Assembly: GCF_037126465.1 (NCBI RefSeq)
Contig: NC_088204.1
Location: forward strand, 74,585,807 to 74,649,806
Reading direction: 5' to 3'
DNA: 64,000 bases
DNA from: Ornithodoros turicata
Taxonomy: Eukaryota; Arthropoda; Arachnida; Ixodida; Argasidae
Position 1 is the stretch's first letter; each line of letters opens with the position of its first letter. The notes beneath the pieces are model-generated. The model ran no database searches, was not told where the DNA came from, and worked only from the letters and a program-made list of their open reading frames with translations. The translations under genes and the position numbers were made by a program. Below are positions 1-12,100 of this stretch, piece by piece.

Positions 1-154
1 TCAGACTCTTCGCTGCGGAGGGTCAGAACGCCATCGACGTCGCGGCATCGCGATTCTCACCGAATGCGTTCTCCGACCAAGTGTCTAGGGACGGGATTTC
101 CACCCGTCAATAATAACAATAACCATCAGCATCACATCGAGGAGCCTTGCTATG
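1..154 (+). CDS. Ca-alpha1T: Cav3 exon 1 of window (I-II linker, 5' truncated by window edge)
   Basis: The frame is open from base 1 and ends in TGC TAT G before GTGAGT (phase 1), which joins exactly to the phase of the exon at 1362. The protein has an Asn run followed by [10 protein letters not shown], typical low-complexity I-II linker. It has no strong family match of its own; the assignment rests on frame, donor and position. Confidence 0.7.
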
Positions 155-3100
155 GTGAGTCTCGTGGTTGTTCACGCATTGCACGCATTGCAGTTGAAAG
201 GTACAGGTTGGGACAAAAGTTTACGGAACACGCGAGCGGCGTACTTTTTCTTCGGTGCCACACCCTAGCGGCCACCGGAAGCGGGTGAGTTCACTGTTTC
301 GGAGGGGTGGAAGGATGCGCTGTTAGCGACACACAGCGGTAGCTTCCACATCCCAGACACTCCCAAGCCACACTGCAACTACCACTGTGTGTCGCTAACA
401 GCACACGCTTCCACCCCTCCGAAGCAGTGAACTCATCCGCTTCCGCCGGCCGCTAGGGTGTCGCACCGAAGAAAAAGTACGACGCTCGCGTGTTCCGTGA
501 CCTTTTGTCCCAACCTGTACGCCCAAGCTACCGTAGATCAAGAGAGTAACTGTATTTCGCTAACAAGATGCGAGCATGGCGCTCATACGACCGAAGGCAC
601 TGAAGACAGAGTGAGAAAGAGAGCGAGATCGCGCAGTTAAATACGATGCCCATAGGGCTGATTGCATACACATACATAACATCAGTGTTATCCCGATCTT
701 CTACAAAGTTATTCCACTCTTGCGCAAGAACGATAATCGTAGCTCCCTCCTTTTTCGAGAGAGGTCGTTGATCTGCACGCCCTCTCGAAACCCCTTAGCT
801 CCTTCAAAGAGCCCGTATCTGGACGAGTTATCATGACGTCACTGCGCGACGCGCTGTGTCTGTAGCAGACAAATTTTCGGTGGGAAATGAGACCACACGG
901 TGGCTCGCTATCTTGATAGTACGTCACACGAGCCCGACTACGTCACACAAGGAGATCTGGCCAGGCCTCGAAGATCATGCACCACCGCTCATTCCCGATT
1001 TTTAGAGCGTTCCGCAGTGACCAGATACCGTTCAGTTAGAATAGTTTGCATGATGACTCCTGCTACACTGTTGAGGAATAAATGAAGCGGAGTTTCGAAC
1101 AGTTAGAAATATCATTTCATTGCTCCTTTAAACCATGAGAACCATAAACCATAAACATTGCAAGATGAGGGTCTAGAAGAAAGGCTATCAGAGAGAGAAA
1201 CGAGAGGCAGTAGGAGAGGTAATGGAGGCGTTGCCATTTATTAGAGTGCAAGCTCGCAAGCCGCCTTGATGGACATTGCCACCACTGTTGCTGGGGCTCC
1301 GGCATCGAATTTAGCGTAGTTTGATGCCCTCAGCTGTTACCCTCTGTGTTTGTACTTGCAGAGGATGGAGAGTCTATCTGTAGTGGGGAGAGTGGATCTA
1401 TAATGTCTTCATCGTCATCATCATCATCAGCCGATTCTGCAACAGCCGCCGACAATGGGGTCATGTGCAGCTCAGCACTGAGCCCCGAAGCGTGGAGGGG
1501 AGCGCCCCAGGCTAGCCCTGAGCTGTCGGACGTCGATCTTGGGGCTTCGCCGAGGAGGCCCTCCTGCCTCAGGGTGCATCCACGTCACTGCCTGTCCAAT
1601 CCTACAGGTACGTCGACGCATCTACTTATCATGCGTCATCCTTGAAATGGTTCCTGTCTTTGTGTAACGAATTGAAGACGAAGCGTCATCACACGTCATG
1701 ACTAGCATATAGGCGGGTACCATGCAGCTCCCGCGGCCTAGTGGCTACGATGACGGCATTCCACGCCGAGACTGGGAGGTGACCCGGGATCGAATCCGGC
1801 CGTCTGGGTGTTTTCCCTGGGTTTTCCTCGTACGCTTTCTGACAAATGTCGGCACAGTTCCCTATGAAGGCGTGGCCCAGGACGCACGTCCCCACCTCCA
1901 ATAGTCGTGACGTTGCCCGTCAGTCGTGCGAGTGGTGGTGGCGACGGTGAAAGGGCTTGCCGTTGTCGGCCTCACAGAGGTGGGCAACGTCATAACTAAC
2001 GCCCTGGGAAATGTGCGTACTGGGCCGACCTCTAAGGGAACTGTGCCGACATATGTCCGAAAGCGCCTGAGGAAAACCTAGGCAGAGCCGTCGCGAGGAG
2101 AGTCTGCGCCCCCCCCTCCTCTCTCTCTCTCTCTCTCGCTGCCGTCAAAAACTCTGAAAACAAAGAAAAGAATACGCTCATTCGTACTGTCGAGATCGTA
2201 ATCTCAAATTTTCTTCATTTCCGCTTTATACTGTACAAACAACCTACTGTGGCCTGCCGTTGCGCGCCCTCTCTGACGAAGGCGCTCGGGGCGAATGCCC
2301 CTCTCGACGAACCTCTACGACGGTTCGGTTATTCATAAAGTACAGAAGTACTGCACTTTCGTTTCCCCAGGGTCGGGTGGAGCAGTGGAGCGCTCCATGG
2401 CCCCGAAGCAACAGTCGGGAAAGAACGTGTCGCTGCAGGCGCCCCAAAGTCCGCCGCCAGAGCCCCGGGGCTCGGCTGGGCCCGGCGCAGGTCACCAGCA
2501 TCCACCAACCACGACGACAGCACCGACGTTAACTTGTGCCGAGCTGCTAGCGTTCAGCGGAGCTCAAAGTGCTGCGCTGGCCGCCAGTCTCGCCAGTAAC
2601 TTCGCCATGCACACATTTTACTCAACATTAAGTAAAGGTAAGTAGTATTACGGTGCGTACAACGGTGCACGCGATGCGGTCCGTTCACCCTCACTCAGGT
2701 TAACAATACCGAGTGTAAGTGACTAGTATCTATAAGGCGGAAGTATTCGATAGACGTCAAGTCAAAGGATCAAATAGATGTGGTTCTCATGAACTGTGTG
2801 GACGTCATATTTTTGGTAGTTTTACAGAGCTGATCACCAGCATGTTTACGAGATTTTTGAGATTTTTTTTTCTTTTAGGTACGAAGCATTATTCAGCACC
2901 ACAGCTGACCTTTCACCCACCAATCGGGAGCCGTCACTGCCACGGCAACACAACAAACACCACCGCCACCACTACTGCCGTCGTCGCCGCCGATGCGGAC
3001 AACGACACTGGCAGTGTAAGCTCCTCCAGTCACCATTCTTCTTGCTCACACGAATTCTCGGGAGACGAAGAGGACTCCTGCTCCGAGTACGAGGACGAAC

Positions 3101-6100
3101 TATCCTCCGGAGAAAGCAGCCGGAGCGGGCCTAGACCCAGAGGTGCCTGTTACAATTTCTGGATGGCCCGTCAGGCCCAGCTGAGAAAGCTCGTGGATCA
3201 CCAGTACTTCCAGAGAGGAATTCTCACGGCTATCCTCGTTAACACGCTCAGTATGGGGATTGAGTACCACGACCAGGTGAGTACCGCAAAGGACCCAACA
3301 GTACCCCAGAGACTTGCAAAGGCATCCAGTCCTGTAAGGTTCTCGATTCAAGTATCGATGAAGATGAGATATTGTCGATTTTTTTCATAAACGGACGCCA
3401 GCCGTTGCCGAATACAAACAGCCCACTCAGTTAAACCCTGCTTTATTCATGGTGCAGTCTGCCAGGAGTCATCATGCAAAATATTTTCCCTCCACGGTAC
3501 TCTCGGTCACTGTGCAGCTTCATTTGTAAAAGCGTCCCCAAAAACCAGGCATAAGCAGTGCAGCGAGACATTGGAGCCATGGCCCGATCTCCTCACGTGA
3601 CGTAATCGGATTCGTGTGATGTAGCATCAACGACGCGAGCAGTCGGGATGTCTCATTTCCCACTGAATATGCGCCTTCTACGGACATGGCACGGCGCTGA
3701 TTCCGACGTACTTTATACGTCCGGAAGTGCCGCCTATGTCCCTCATTCGCTTACAGGTTCTTCGGAGGAGTTGAGGGGGGGCTTCTAGAGGATCTGCAGG
3801 TCAAAGACCACTCGCGCGTCTTATAGGTTCGCTACGTTCCTTAAAACTGTCCTTTTAGGCCTGTTTGTATAACCATCCTGTTGGAAGCAATTGCTTGGTG
3901 GGATGGTGGAGTTTCGTGGTCCTTGCTTTTTTTTGTGTGTCTTTTAGCGCTTTTATCATCGCGCTACGACCATCTTTCTGGCGTAGGAGCGCATGTTATT
4001 TTTTGCACAGTCCGCCGCTGCCAAAGACGAAAAATTTATGAATGGGGCTGGGTTTCTCTGCTCTTTTAAGGGCCCATAATTACAAAGCTTTCGAAACGAT
4101 TACTGCATTCTTAGAGGATACTCTGCCCCCATTCCCTCAAGGCAATATGCAGATACACAACCTTTGCTAGGTGTATCTGCCTTCAGGACGTGGTGCTGCT
4201 GCACAGGGCCCCCGGGGTCTCGGGATCATGTCTAATGTCTCTACCGTTGTCTCGTAGCCGCAAGAATTAACCCTGGCTGTGGAAATCAGCAACCTGGTGT
4301 TCACGGGCATTTTCGGCCTGGAGATGCTGCTAAAGATCTTGGCTGAAGGATTTTTCACTTACATCAGCAGTGGCTTCAACCTTTTCGATGGAGTCATTGT
4401 AATCCTGAGGTAGGCAACGGATGCATTTCCTCAGACCTTGGAACGCTCCCTATCTCTTGATGTCGGTGTCTCTTCAGACACTCTAAGACGTCCATTTTCA
4501 TTTGCAGTATCGTGGAGCTGTGTCAGAGCAGTGGGAGCGGCCTCTCAGTGCTGAGAACGTTTCGTCTTTTGCGTATTCTCAAGTTGGTACGATTCATGCC
4601 CGCTCTGCGGAGGCAACTGTTCATCATGCTACGCACCATGGATAACGTCGCTGTGTTCTTCGCTCTCTTGATATTGTTTATTTTTATCTTCAGGTAAGCC
4701 ACTAATCTCTTGTGCAAGCGCCAGGAATCACTGCACGTCGTAGCTCCGTTTATAACTTATTTTCAGAGCAAAATTAATAACACTTCTGCATGTTCAAACT
4801 AAAAAGTTTTCCTATCGTAACACTTACTAAACGAGCAATTTGCAATACAAATGTGCTGATCACGACTTCTTCATCCTCAGTGCTACTTGCTTGACACGTA
4901 CCCAGTCTTCGCGCACACGCAGACAACAGTTTACAGAACTCGCGAGCGACGTACTTTTCTTTAGTGCAGCACCCTAGCGTGGCGGGCAGAAACGTGCTCT
5001 GAGCCTTCACTCGCCAGAGGACGGACGATTGCCCTTATAACGACAGACCGCGGTAGTTTCGGTACCGCTTGATGTGTTCGCGAATGTGAGCACCGCACTC
5101 TGAACAAATGAGCGAGCCCACTGCCACTTCCAGACGCCGCCGCTAGGGTGCCGTAGAGTGTGAAGAAAAAGAAAGGGTCGATACTCCTCAAGTGTCACTA
5201 TGGTAAGTCTCGTCCGAATGGTCCGGAAGACGTCAACACATCACGAGGTCTGTTCCCTTAGAAGTCGGCCCAGGACGCGCATTCCCCAGGGCGTTAGTCG
5301 TTACGTTGCCCACCTCTGTGAGGCCGACAACGGCGACCCCTTTCACCGCCACCACTGTTGCAATGCAGACTTCGGGATGCGCGGTACGCGCTGCCACGCC
5401 CATCAACAGACAATTTCAAAGCAGATGACACTATCGTCTGCAAACTGAAAATGGGTGATGCGCCAAAAAATTTTATGTCGGGCTATTACAGATGCAGGCT
5501 ATGAATTGTTGTAGTCGTTGTAGTATTCACTTGCAACAAAGCTCTTGCTGGCGCTGTCCAGGTGGCTCTAGGCACCAATTGCTCCTGGGGTATGCGTTCA
5601 AATACTCATCAGTGAAGGCGCACCGGCGGCGCACAGGCAACTGTAACGCAAAGGTACGCGTCTCGTGTGTTCTGTAAGCTATTGTCTGCGCCTGTACGTC
5701 GTAGGCATAAAGGAAATGTGCCGTATATCATAACATGGCACAAAACATTTAGAAGTAATGCACAGCTCACAATGCAGACGTCAATCGTAATGCTCCAAGT
5801 ACTGTGGAAGTCCAGTTTTACGCTAAGTGCAGAACAATTTTTTCGCCTTGTTCCCCTGGCGAAAAGTCTCGCGGACTTAACTACCTTATACGTTATATAG
5901 TGAAGATGACCACTGCCTCTTTCGACAATGTGCTTATAGGCCAGTACCCAGCGGAAATCCTTTTTCAGTTGCTCAAAACAACACTGTGCATATACGTCGT
6001 CCTGACTCACAAATTCCTAGAAGACATACATAGCCTCCTAGAATACACCGCGTGACACCTTGTTGGTGCATCAAATACGCACAAATGCACGTTTCATGTC

Positions 6101-9100
6101 TGGGCATGTGGGAAACTTATTTTTTAATTTGTTTCACTTCTCTGCTCTTCATTTGTTCAAAATGATTATTTCATGTTTACAAGTATAGAGGTTTGGTTCC
6201 ATGACCTGTCCTAGTAATCTGTGAATCATGTACAAATTACTCCACTAATAAACAGAGATAACGGCTTGAATTTGTTATAGGTTCTGATATTACGACCCAA
6301 TTCCGAAATGCGAAAAAACTGCAGGCAGTTCCATGGTTGTCAGCTGCACCTGGGTGGCAGAACAGCAGAAGGGGCCATGACCCATCGGTCCTTTTCCCTG
6401 GATTTGAAAAACACACACGACATTATAAAACTTAACGCGTATATGAGCGGATTTTTTATCACCGCCTGGTTCGATACTGCTTGCGTGCTAGTTGACGTTT
6501 ATTTCTTCGAGCCAGTGACGACGCTGACGCTGGAGTCAGGACCCGTAGAACGATGACGACCGCTACGCTGCCATCGGCGCACACGTCTACCTATGAAATG
6601 ATAAACAGTTTACAGAACTGTACAATTCACTCACTTGTGAGCGAAATTCCGTGTCCGAGAATTACCTTACGGTTTGTGCGTACGAACGCGAAAACAGTGA
6701 CTTCCACAGTGCAGGTTACTTTCTGGAATGAATATGCCATTACATAGTTTCTCCACAGTTGACTGGAACAGCGCCACCTGCAGCGTGCTTCTGCTGTTGA
6801 TCGCCAGGTGGCGCCACTGAACTGAAAGTATTGTTCAGCGACGCCATCTAGCCATCGCGAATGACAACAGAAAGATGCTCTCGATGGCGGCGTTCCTAGT
6901 GTATCATCACTACAACATACAATTTACTCAATTCAACGCCATTTTGGATACAAATTGCAAACAGCGCCACGATCGGTGACATGCCAAACACTCTCCATAC
7001 GGTGCCAGGCGTGTAACACGCAACATTTTTTAGAACAGATCCACAAAATGAAAACTCCAAGCAAAGTACCTGGACCACTCAACATTGTTGAGCATCACTG
7101 TACTTGCAGACTTGTATCTATACTCTGACTGCACCATTAATTCACGTCCACTCATTAGGTACAGAAGGGAATATTATATTTTGGTTACTCTTTCTTTGTT
7201 TGTACCATTACCTAGTCAGTATCTCCAGATACGTGTGTTCCCTGCACACCTGCCCATGTACTGCACCTGTGGCTACCGGGTGGCTGCTACCAAAACCTCG
7301 CCTGCTTCTGCCCTATTTTTGGTTCCTCTTTACAGTGCAAAGGTTGAACACTTCTGCTCGAAAGACTGTTTGTAGGGCCTTGAATACTACCTTACTGTGA
7401 CATTTTTCAACTTTGTATTAGAAGCCTTGACTTGAACACTTGCTGTTTCACAGCGGCATAGGCACTAGTGGTAATGTTTTGGGCAGTGTTAATGTTGCAG
7501 CTTGTTGAAGTTTTTTTTTTTTTTTTCAATTTTAGTTTCTTAGACGAGTTCTCAAACGTACAGGAAACATGCTTGAAATAACTGACCTCGCTGTACTTTT
7601 ATGAGTTGCAGTGATATCTACATTTTTCATTGGCATGGACATTAAAGTTTTGTTATGTCACGCAATCCACAAGTCTGTACAACTTGCACCAATATAAGCA
7701 CAATGACCACAGAATGTATCTACGCCAATAACATCCAAACAGATCGAAACCCACATTGGAGTCGGCACTTTGAGTCACCTGACTTAGGCACCTTGCTTCC
7801 ACCCGATAGGCTAAAGCATGTTCCTGTTGAGCTATGCATTTTGCAAATGTAATAAAATGGAACGTGGCAGTGCTTAGCATGTAACGGATCACCCTTGTTT
7901 ACCTGCTTTTGACACCAAATCGTACTACGAGAGACAGAACGCAAGCCATAGCCCAACACAGCACAAGTGCTGCATGCTTGTGCATTGTTGAATGTTACTG
8001 TCTAGTTTAACTATCACAATACTTGGTGTTGAGCTGCCTTGTCCGACAGTAGTATTTAAATACATGATGCGGAGCACTGCCAGTTACCTTCAACCCCATA
8101 GCAGCACCTGTGAAATCTCTCCCCACTTCCCAGTTTCCAAAGTGGCTCTGAGTTGGAATCTGTTCTTTTGTCTGCTTCCTTCCTGGGGCTTGGCCCACAG
8201 CATTCTGGGAATGAACCTTTTCGGCTGCAAATTCTGCGTCAAGGAGCCAGATGGTACCGTGCAGTGTGACCGCAAGAATTTTGACTCTCTGCTCTGGGCC
8301 TTAGTTACTGTCTTCCAGGTAGTACAACCAGTGCAACTGCTGCTGTCTCCTCTTGCAATATCACTCGCTCTTATGTTTTTGTCTTGTAGTCCTCTCGTGC
8401 ATACTGTGGCTATTAGAACATTTTTCTAACAGCATACAGGGCTCTTCTCTTAAGTTACCAAAGTGTGATGATGTTCCATGCACCATGGTAGCACATGGTG
8501 TTTCCATAGAACAACGTAGACGTTATTGATGACCGTTGTCTGCCGTAGCACGCAGGGGCAATTGTCGCCTCTTGAATCTGAAAGCGGCCACAGGCAGCGC
8601 TTTGCAAAACGTTACAAGAAGGCCAGCAAAACCGAGGCTGGTCTCCACTGGAACCTACGATAGGCATTAGAAATCACTTTCCATGTGTTCAGCTGCCAAA
8701 AAGATACAGCCAGTGTTGTTCGACGTAAGCTACATACCTTGAGCCTATTTTGGACGGACCAGTTACCTGCATTCGTTCTACAGAAAAAGTGGGAACATAT
8801 CTCATTCAGTAACGCACAACCAAAAATACTGCCTGCCTTCAGAGAGAATTGTCCGAAACAGACCGGAATCAAAGCTAGTTTTTTTTGTTCGGCTCTTTTT
8901 CTTTTGCAGAAGTCTTGGTCATATCCAAGATAGTAAGTAGTATTGGTAGAAACGCACTTAGTCTCAGCTGATGCACGAGAGAACTAAATTTGGAAGACCA
9001 GTGCTGCCAGAAAGACATTCACAGTGAACCGCACGAAATCCTGTAACATTAACACAGTGTTTGCCCAAAGACAACAACACAGATCTTCCACTTAGAAGCC

Positions 9101-12100
9101 CATTGAAAGCGATTCTTTGAAAAGTACCGGTCTCTACATTTCAAAAGAGGAGGCAAGACAGTAGTGTTGTACCTAAAAACCGTGGGGCTAAAATACACTA
9201 CACTTAACTGCCACACTGCGGTACATAAATCATAACCTGCACACGCCACCCCACCAAAGTCACACCTGTCACACCTCTTTCCCCTGTAGACAACGAATGA
9301 AGGTCGAGGCAATCTCTTGCTCAATGCACGACTTGGCTGGTATGGAAGCGTACCGTTGCAAAGCTGAATAACGGTTCATCCTGTCCAGAAAAGCAATGCC
9401 AGCGGGTAAAAATGACAGTAGTGAAGCATTTTAATTTATCGATCCATGACTGCAGCTGCGTAGTATAACAACAACAACAACAACAATAAACGAAGGAGAA
9501 GTGATGTTGACATGGGATGTTTCCCCGTGGTATCCACAGGACCCTCCCCCACTTCACAGCAGTTAATATGGTGGTATAAACATATGCAGAACCTATGAGA
9601 TCTCCTATCAGTGGTTTATAAGCGTATTTTGCGTAACCAATGCAAACTGAAACGTCATACAAAAGAAAACAAACTATGACCAATGCATAACTATATAGCA
9701 AATTTTAATTGATTGATTTCTCATTTCACAAATGTTCTCTTTCTGAAACTACATGTTTTTGCTGGGCAAAAACGTTGAGCTTTCGGCACACTTGTCTCAA
9801 AATATTCCCCGGTACTCTAGCGGGGACACTGTATGCGTGATTTCTAACAGATTTCCAAATTTTTCCAAACACTTCTGTGAGACAAAAAACCAAACAAGTG
9901 CAAGCACGCAATAGCACACGGCCAACGGCTGCAATCAACACTAAAGCACAGCCTCGAACACGAATAATCAGCATTGTAACAACCAAGCAACGTACTCCAC
10001 GCAGTTTTTTTTGCAGAACTAAGCCATACCAATACTACTCGCGAAATGGCACTTACAATATGCTGAAGTGCATTGAGAAGAAGATTGCCTATGCCGTCAC
10101 GACTTTCGGTGTTTGTGAAATCGCACCGCAGATTTGACATGGCTGTTGTTCTTCCCATCCTGGGTGACGATGAAAAAGAACGGAATTTCCCTTTTCCTTG
10201 TACAAACCTTGCTATATAGAAACGCCGACCAAATGCAATCCCTAGCAGCTTCGAGTGTTTTCCTCTGCCTGGCAACGTCAATCTTTGGCAGATTGTGTAT
10301 GGCTTTGTGCAGTGTCTTGCGTGGACGATGCCTCTTCAGCCATTATTGCTTTGTTTATCTGGGCGAGCACTGTGATACTTTTTGTGTGGGCCCTTGTGGG
10401 AAACCTCTGTGGTCTTTGACGTGTCCCTGCATTCTGTAATGGAGGTCCAGGACTGATTTGGTGAATATCAGAGACGAAACGTCTCCACTGCTGTAAAATG
10501 ATGGTAAATGTAGGTAATACAAATTCTGACGAAGTAAATTCTCGAATTGGGATAGCATGACATGTTACAACTACGTAATGTGGACAATGGCTGTAGTGCA
10601 AAATTTGTGTGGCGCCTGCAGTATATGCCGAGTAGTAGTCTAGTAGATAGTGTGCAAAGGTAACTGACAACGAATATGTACTGCAAAAGGTTTGGACCAC
10701 GGAAATAACGTGTTCATAAGCAGGTACCTGAGTGGGGCTGTCAACAACAGATGTATTTTGGTGATGATGATGATGAATGGAGCGTTTCACCCCCAAAAAC
10801 GTTGCCAATATCTCTCAAATCACAAGGAAAACTCGTTAAGACATTCAAAGGTCACAGTCAGTTGCCATTTTCATTTGCTATTTCTCATTTAAACTGACAC
10901 ATTTCAATAACAGCACAATAATGTTAACACGGATGGAACATCGGCGCCTTCGTTCCTTTTGCTATAGGTTGGCCTGCTATAGTTTAATTTCTACGTGCCG
11001 ATAAGTCAATGCATAGCAGGAGTTCATCCATGGTCACATCGCTCAACCAGTACTAGGACAACGTTAGACACACTATAGGCCCATTTCGCATTGCATCACT
11101 GGGCGGTATCGCAGTTAGTCTCCGCGTTATTATTTCTAATCTAACAGTACCACGTCGCACCGAAAGCATAGTACCCGTATCTTTTGCCGTTTCATGACGC
11201 ACCTTAGGTATCTTACTGACTTCGGCGTTACTGACGCCAAAATCTTGCCTGTCGGTGCTATAAAACACGACACAAACTGTAAAGAGCATTGAAGGTGACA
11301 AAAGTGATTTCCACAGAGGATGCCTACATGAATCAGCCCATCAGTAAATGTGCATCTATGGACTGTATTTCTGTGCTCTGTGTGAATCGCTGAATGTATG
11401 TTGGGTGTTGTGCTGCCTCATACCCTGAAGCTTGACTGTCATTTGGCTGTAGCTGTCCTGCTGAAGCCAACCATTTAGTTCGGTGTCGATGTTGCTCGAG
11501 CCGTTGCTGCCTTCTCTCTTCCCCCCTTTGCTGTTCTGGAACATTCCTTTTTGTTTGACTTACGTTAGCGAACCCATGTCTTGCAGCGACGCTTCTACGC
11601 TAAGCTTCCTATCACGCCTTTTGTTCTTTATGTCTAATTTTTTTTATGGTGAGATAATTGAGCAGAAAAGTCTCGTGTTTCCCGTGAACGTCGGAGTGTA
11701 GTTGATGGTGTTTGGGACGCTTCTCGATCAGCTCTGCTCGTAATTCATGCTGAAGCAGATCTAGCAGAAATCTGATGGTACTTCGATGCCTAGCTCGTCA
11801 CACTGCACAGGAGCTCATGGGTGGGCAATAAATCTCCTCCTAGCTATAGTGTATTTTTCATTGGTACGCTATGAAATTGAAGCTCACGAGCAGCAGCACC
11901 ATCTTGATTACATCTAGTGCGTTGGTCTAACAGACCCAACGCATCCAACTTCACTACCCATCCACCTGCAGCTGTAACGGGATAATTGTAATGTCAGATT
12001 TCCTTCACTTCTTATGCTCATGGTAGGTATAGTCATATACCACAGGAACAGAACCCTCAGTGTGCATATTAGATTGCTATTAATTGCTATCAAATCGCTC

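Noticed and set aside
1735..1797. A true tRNA gene
   Set aside because: Polymerase III boxes are present but no acceptor stem or anticodon arm can be drawn; a SINE explains it.
10278..10808. 176-codon minus-strand frame with a His run
   Set aside because: The His run comes from a GAT repeat, there is no recognisable domain, and the region is intronic. A retroelement relic is possible but unsupported.
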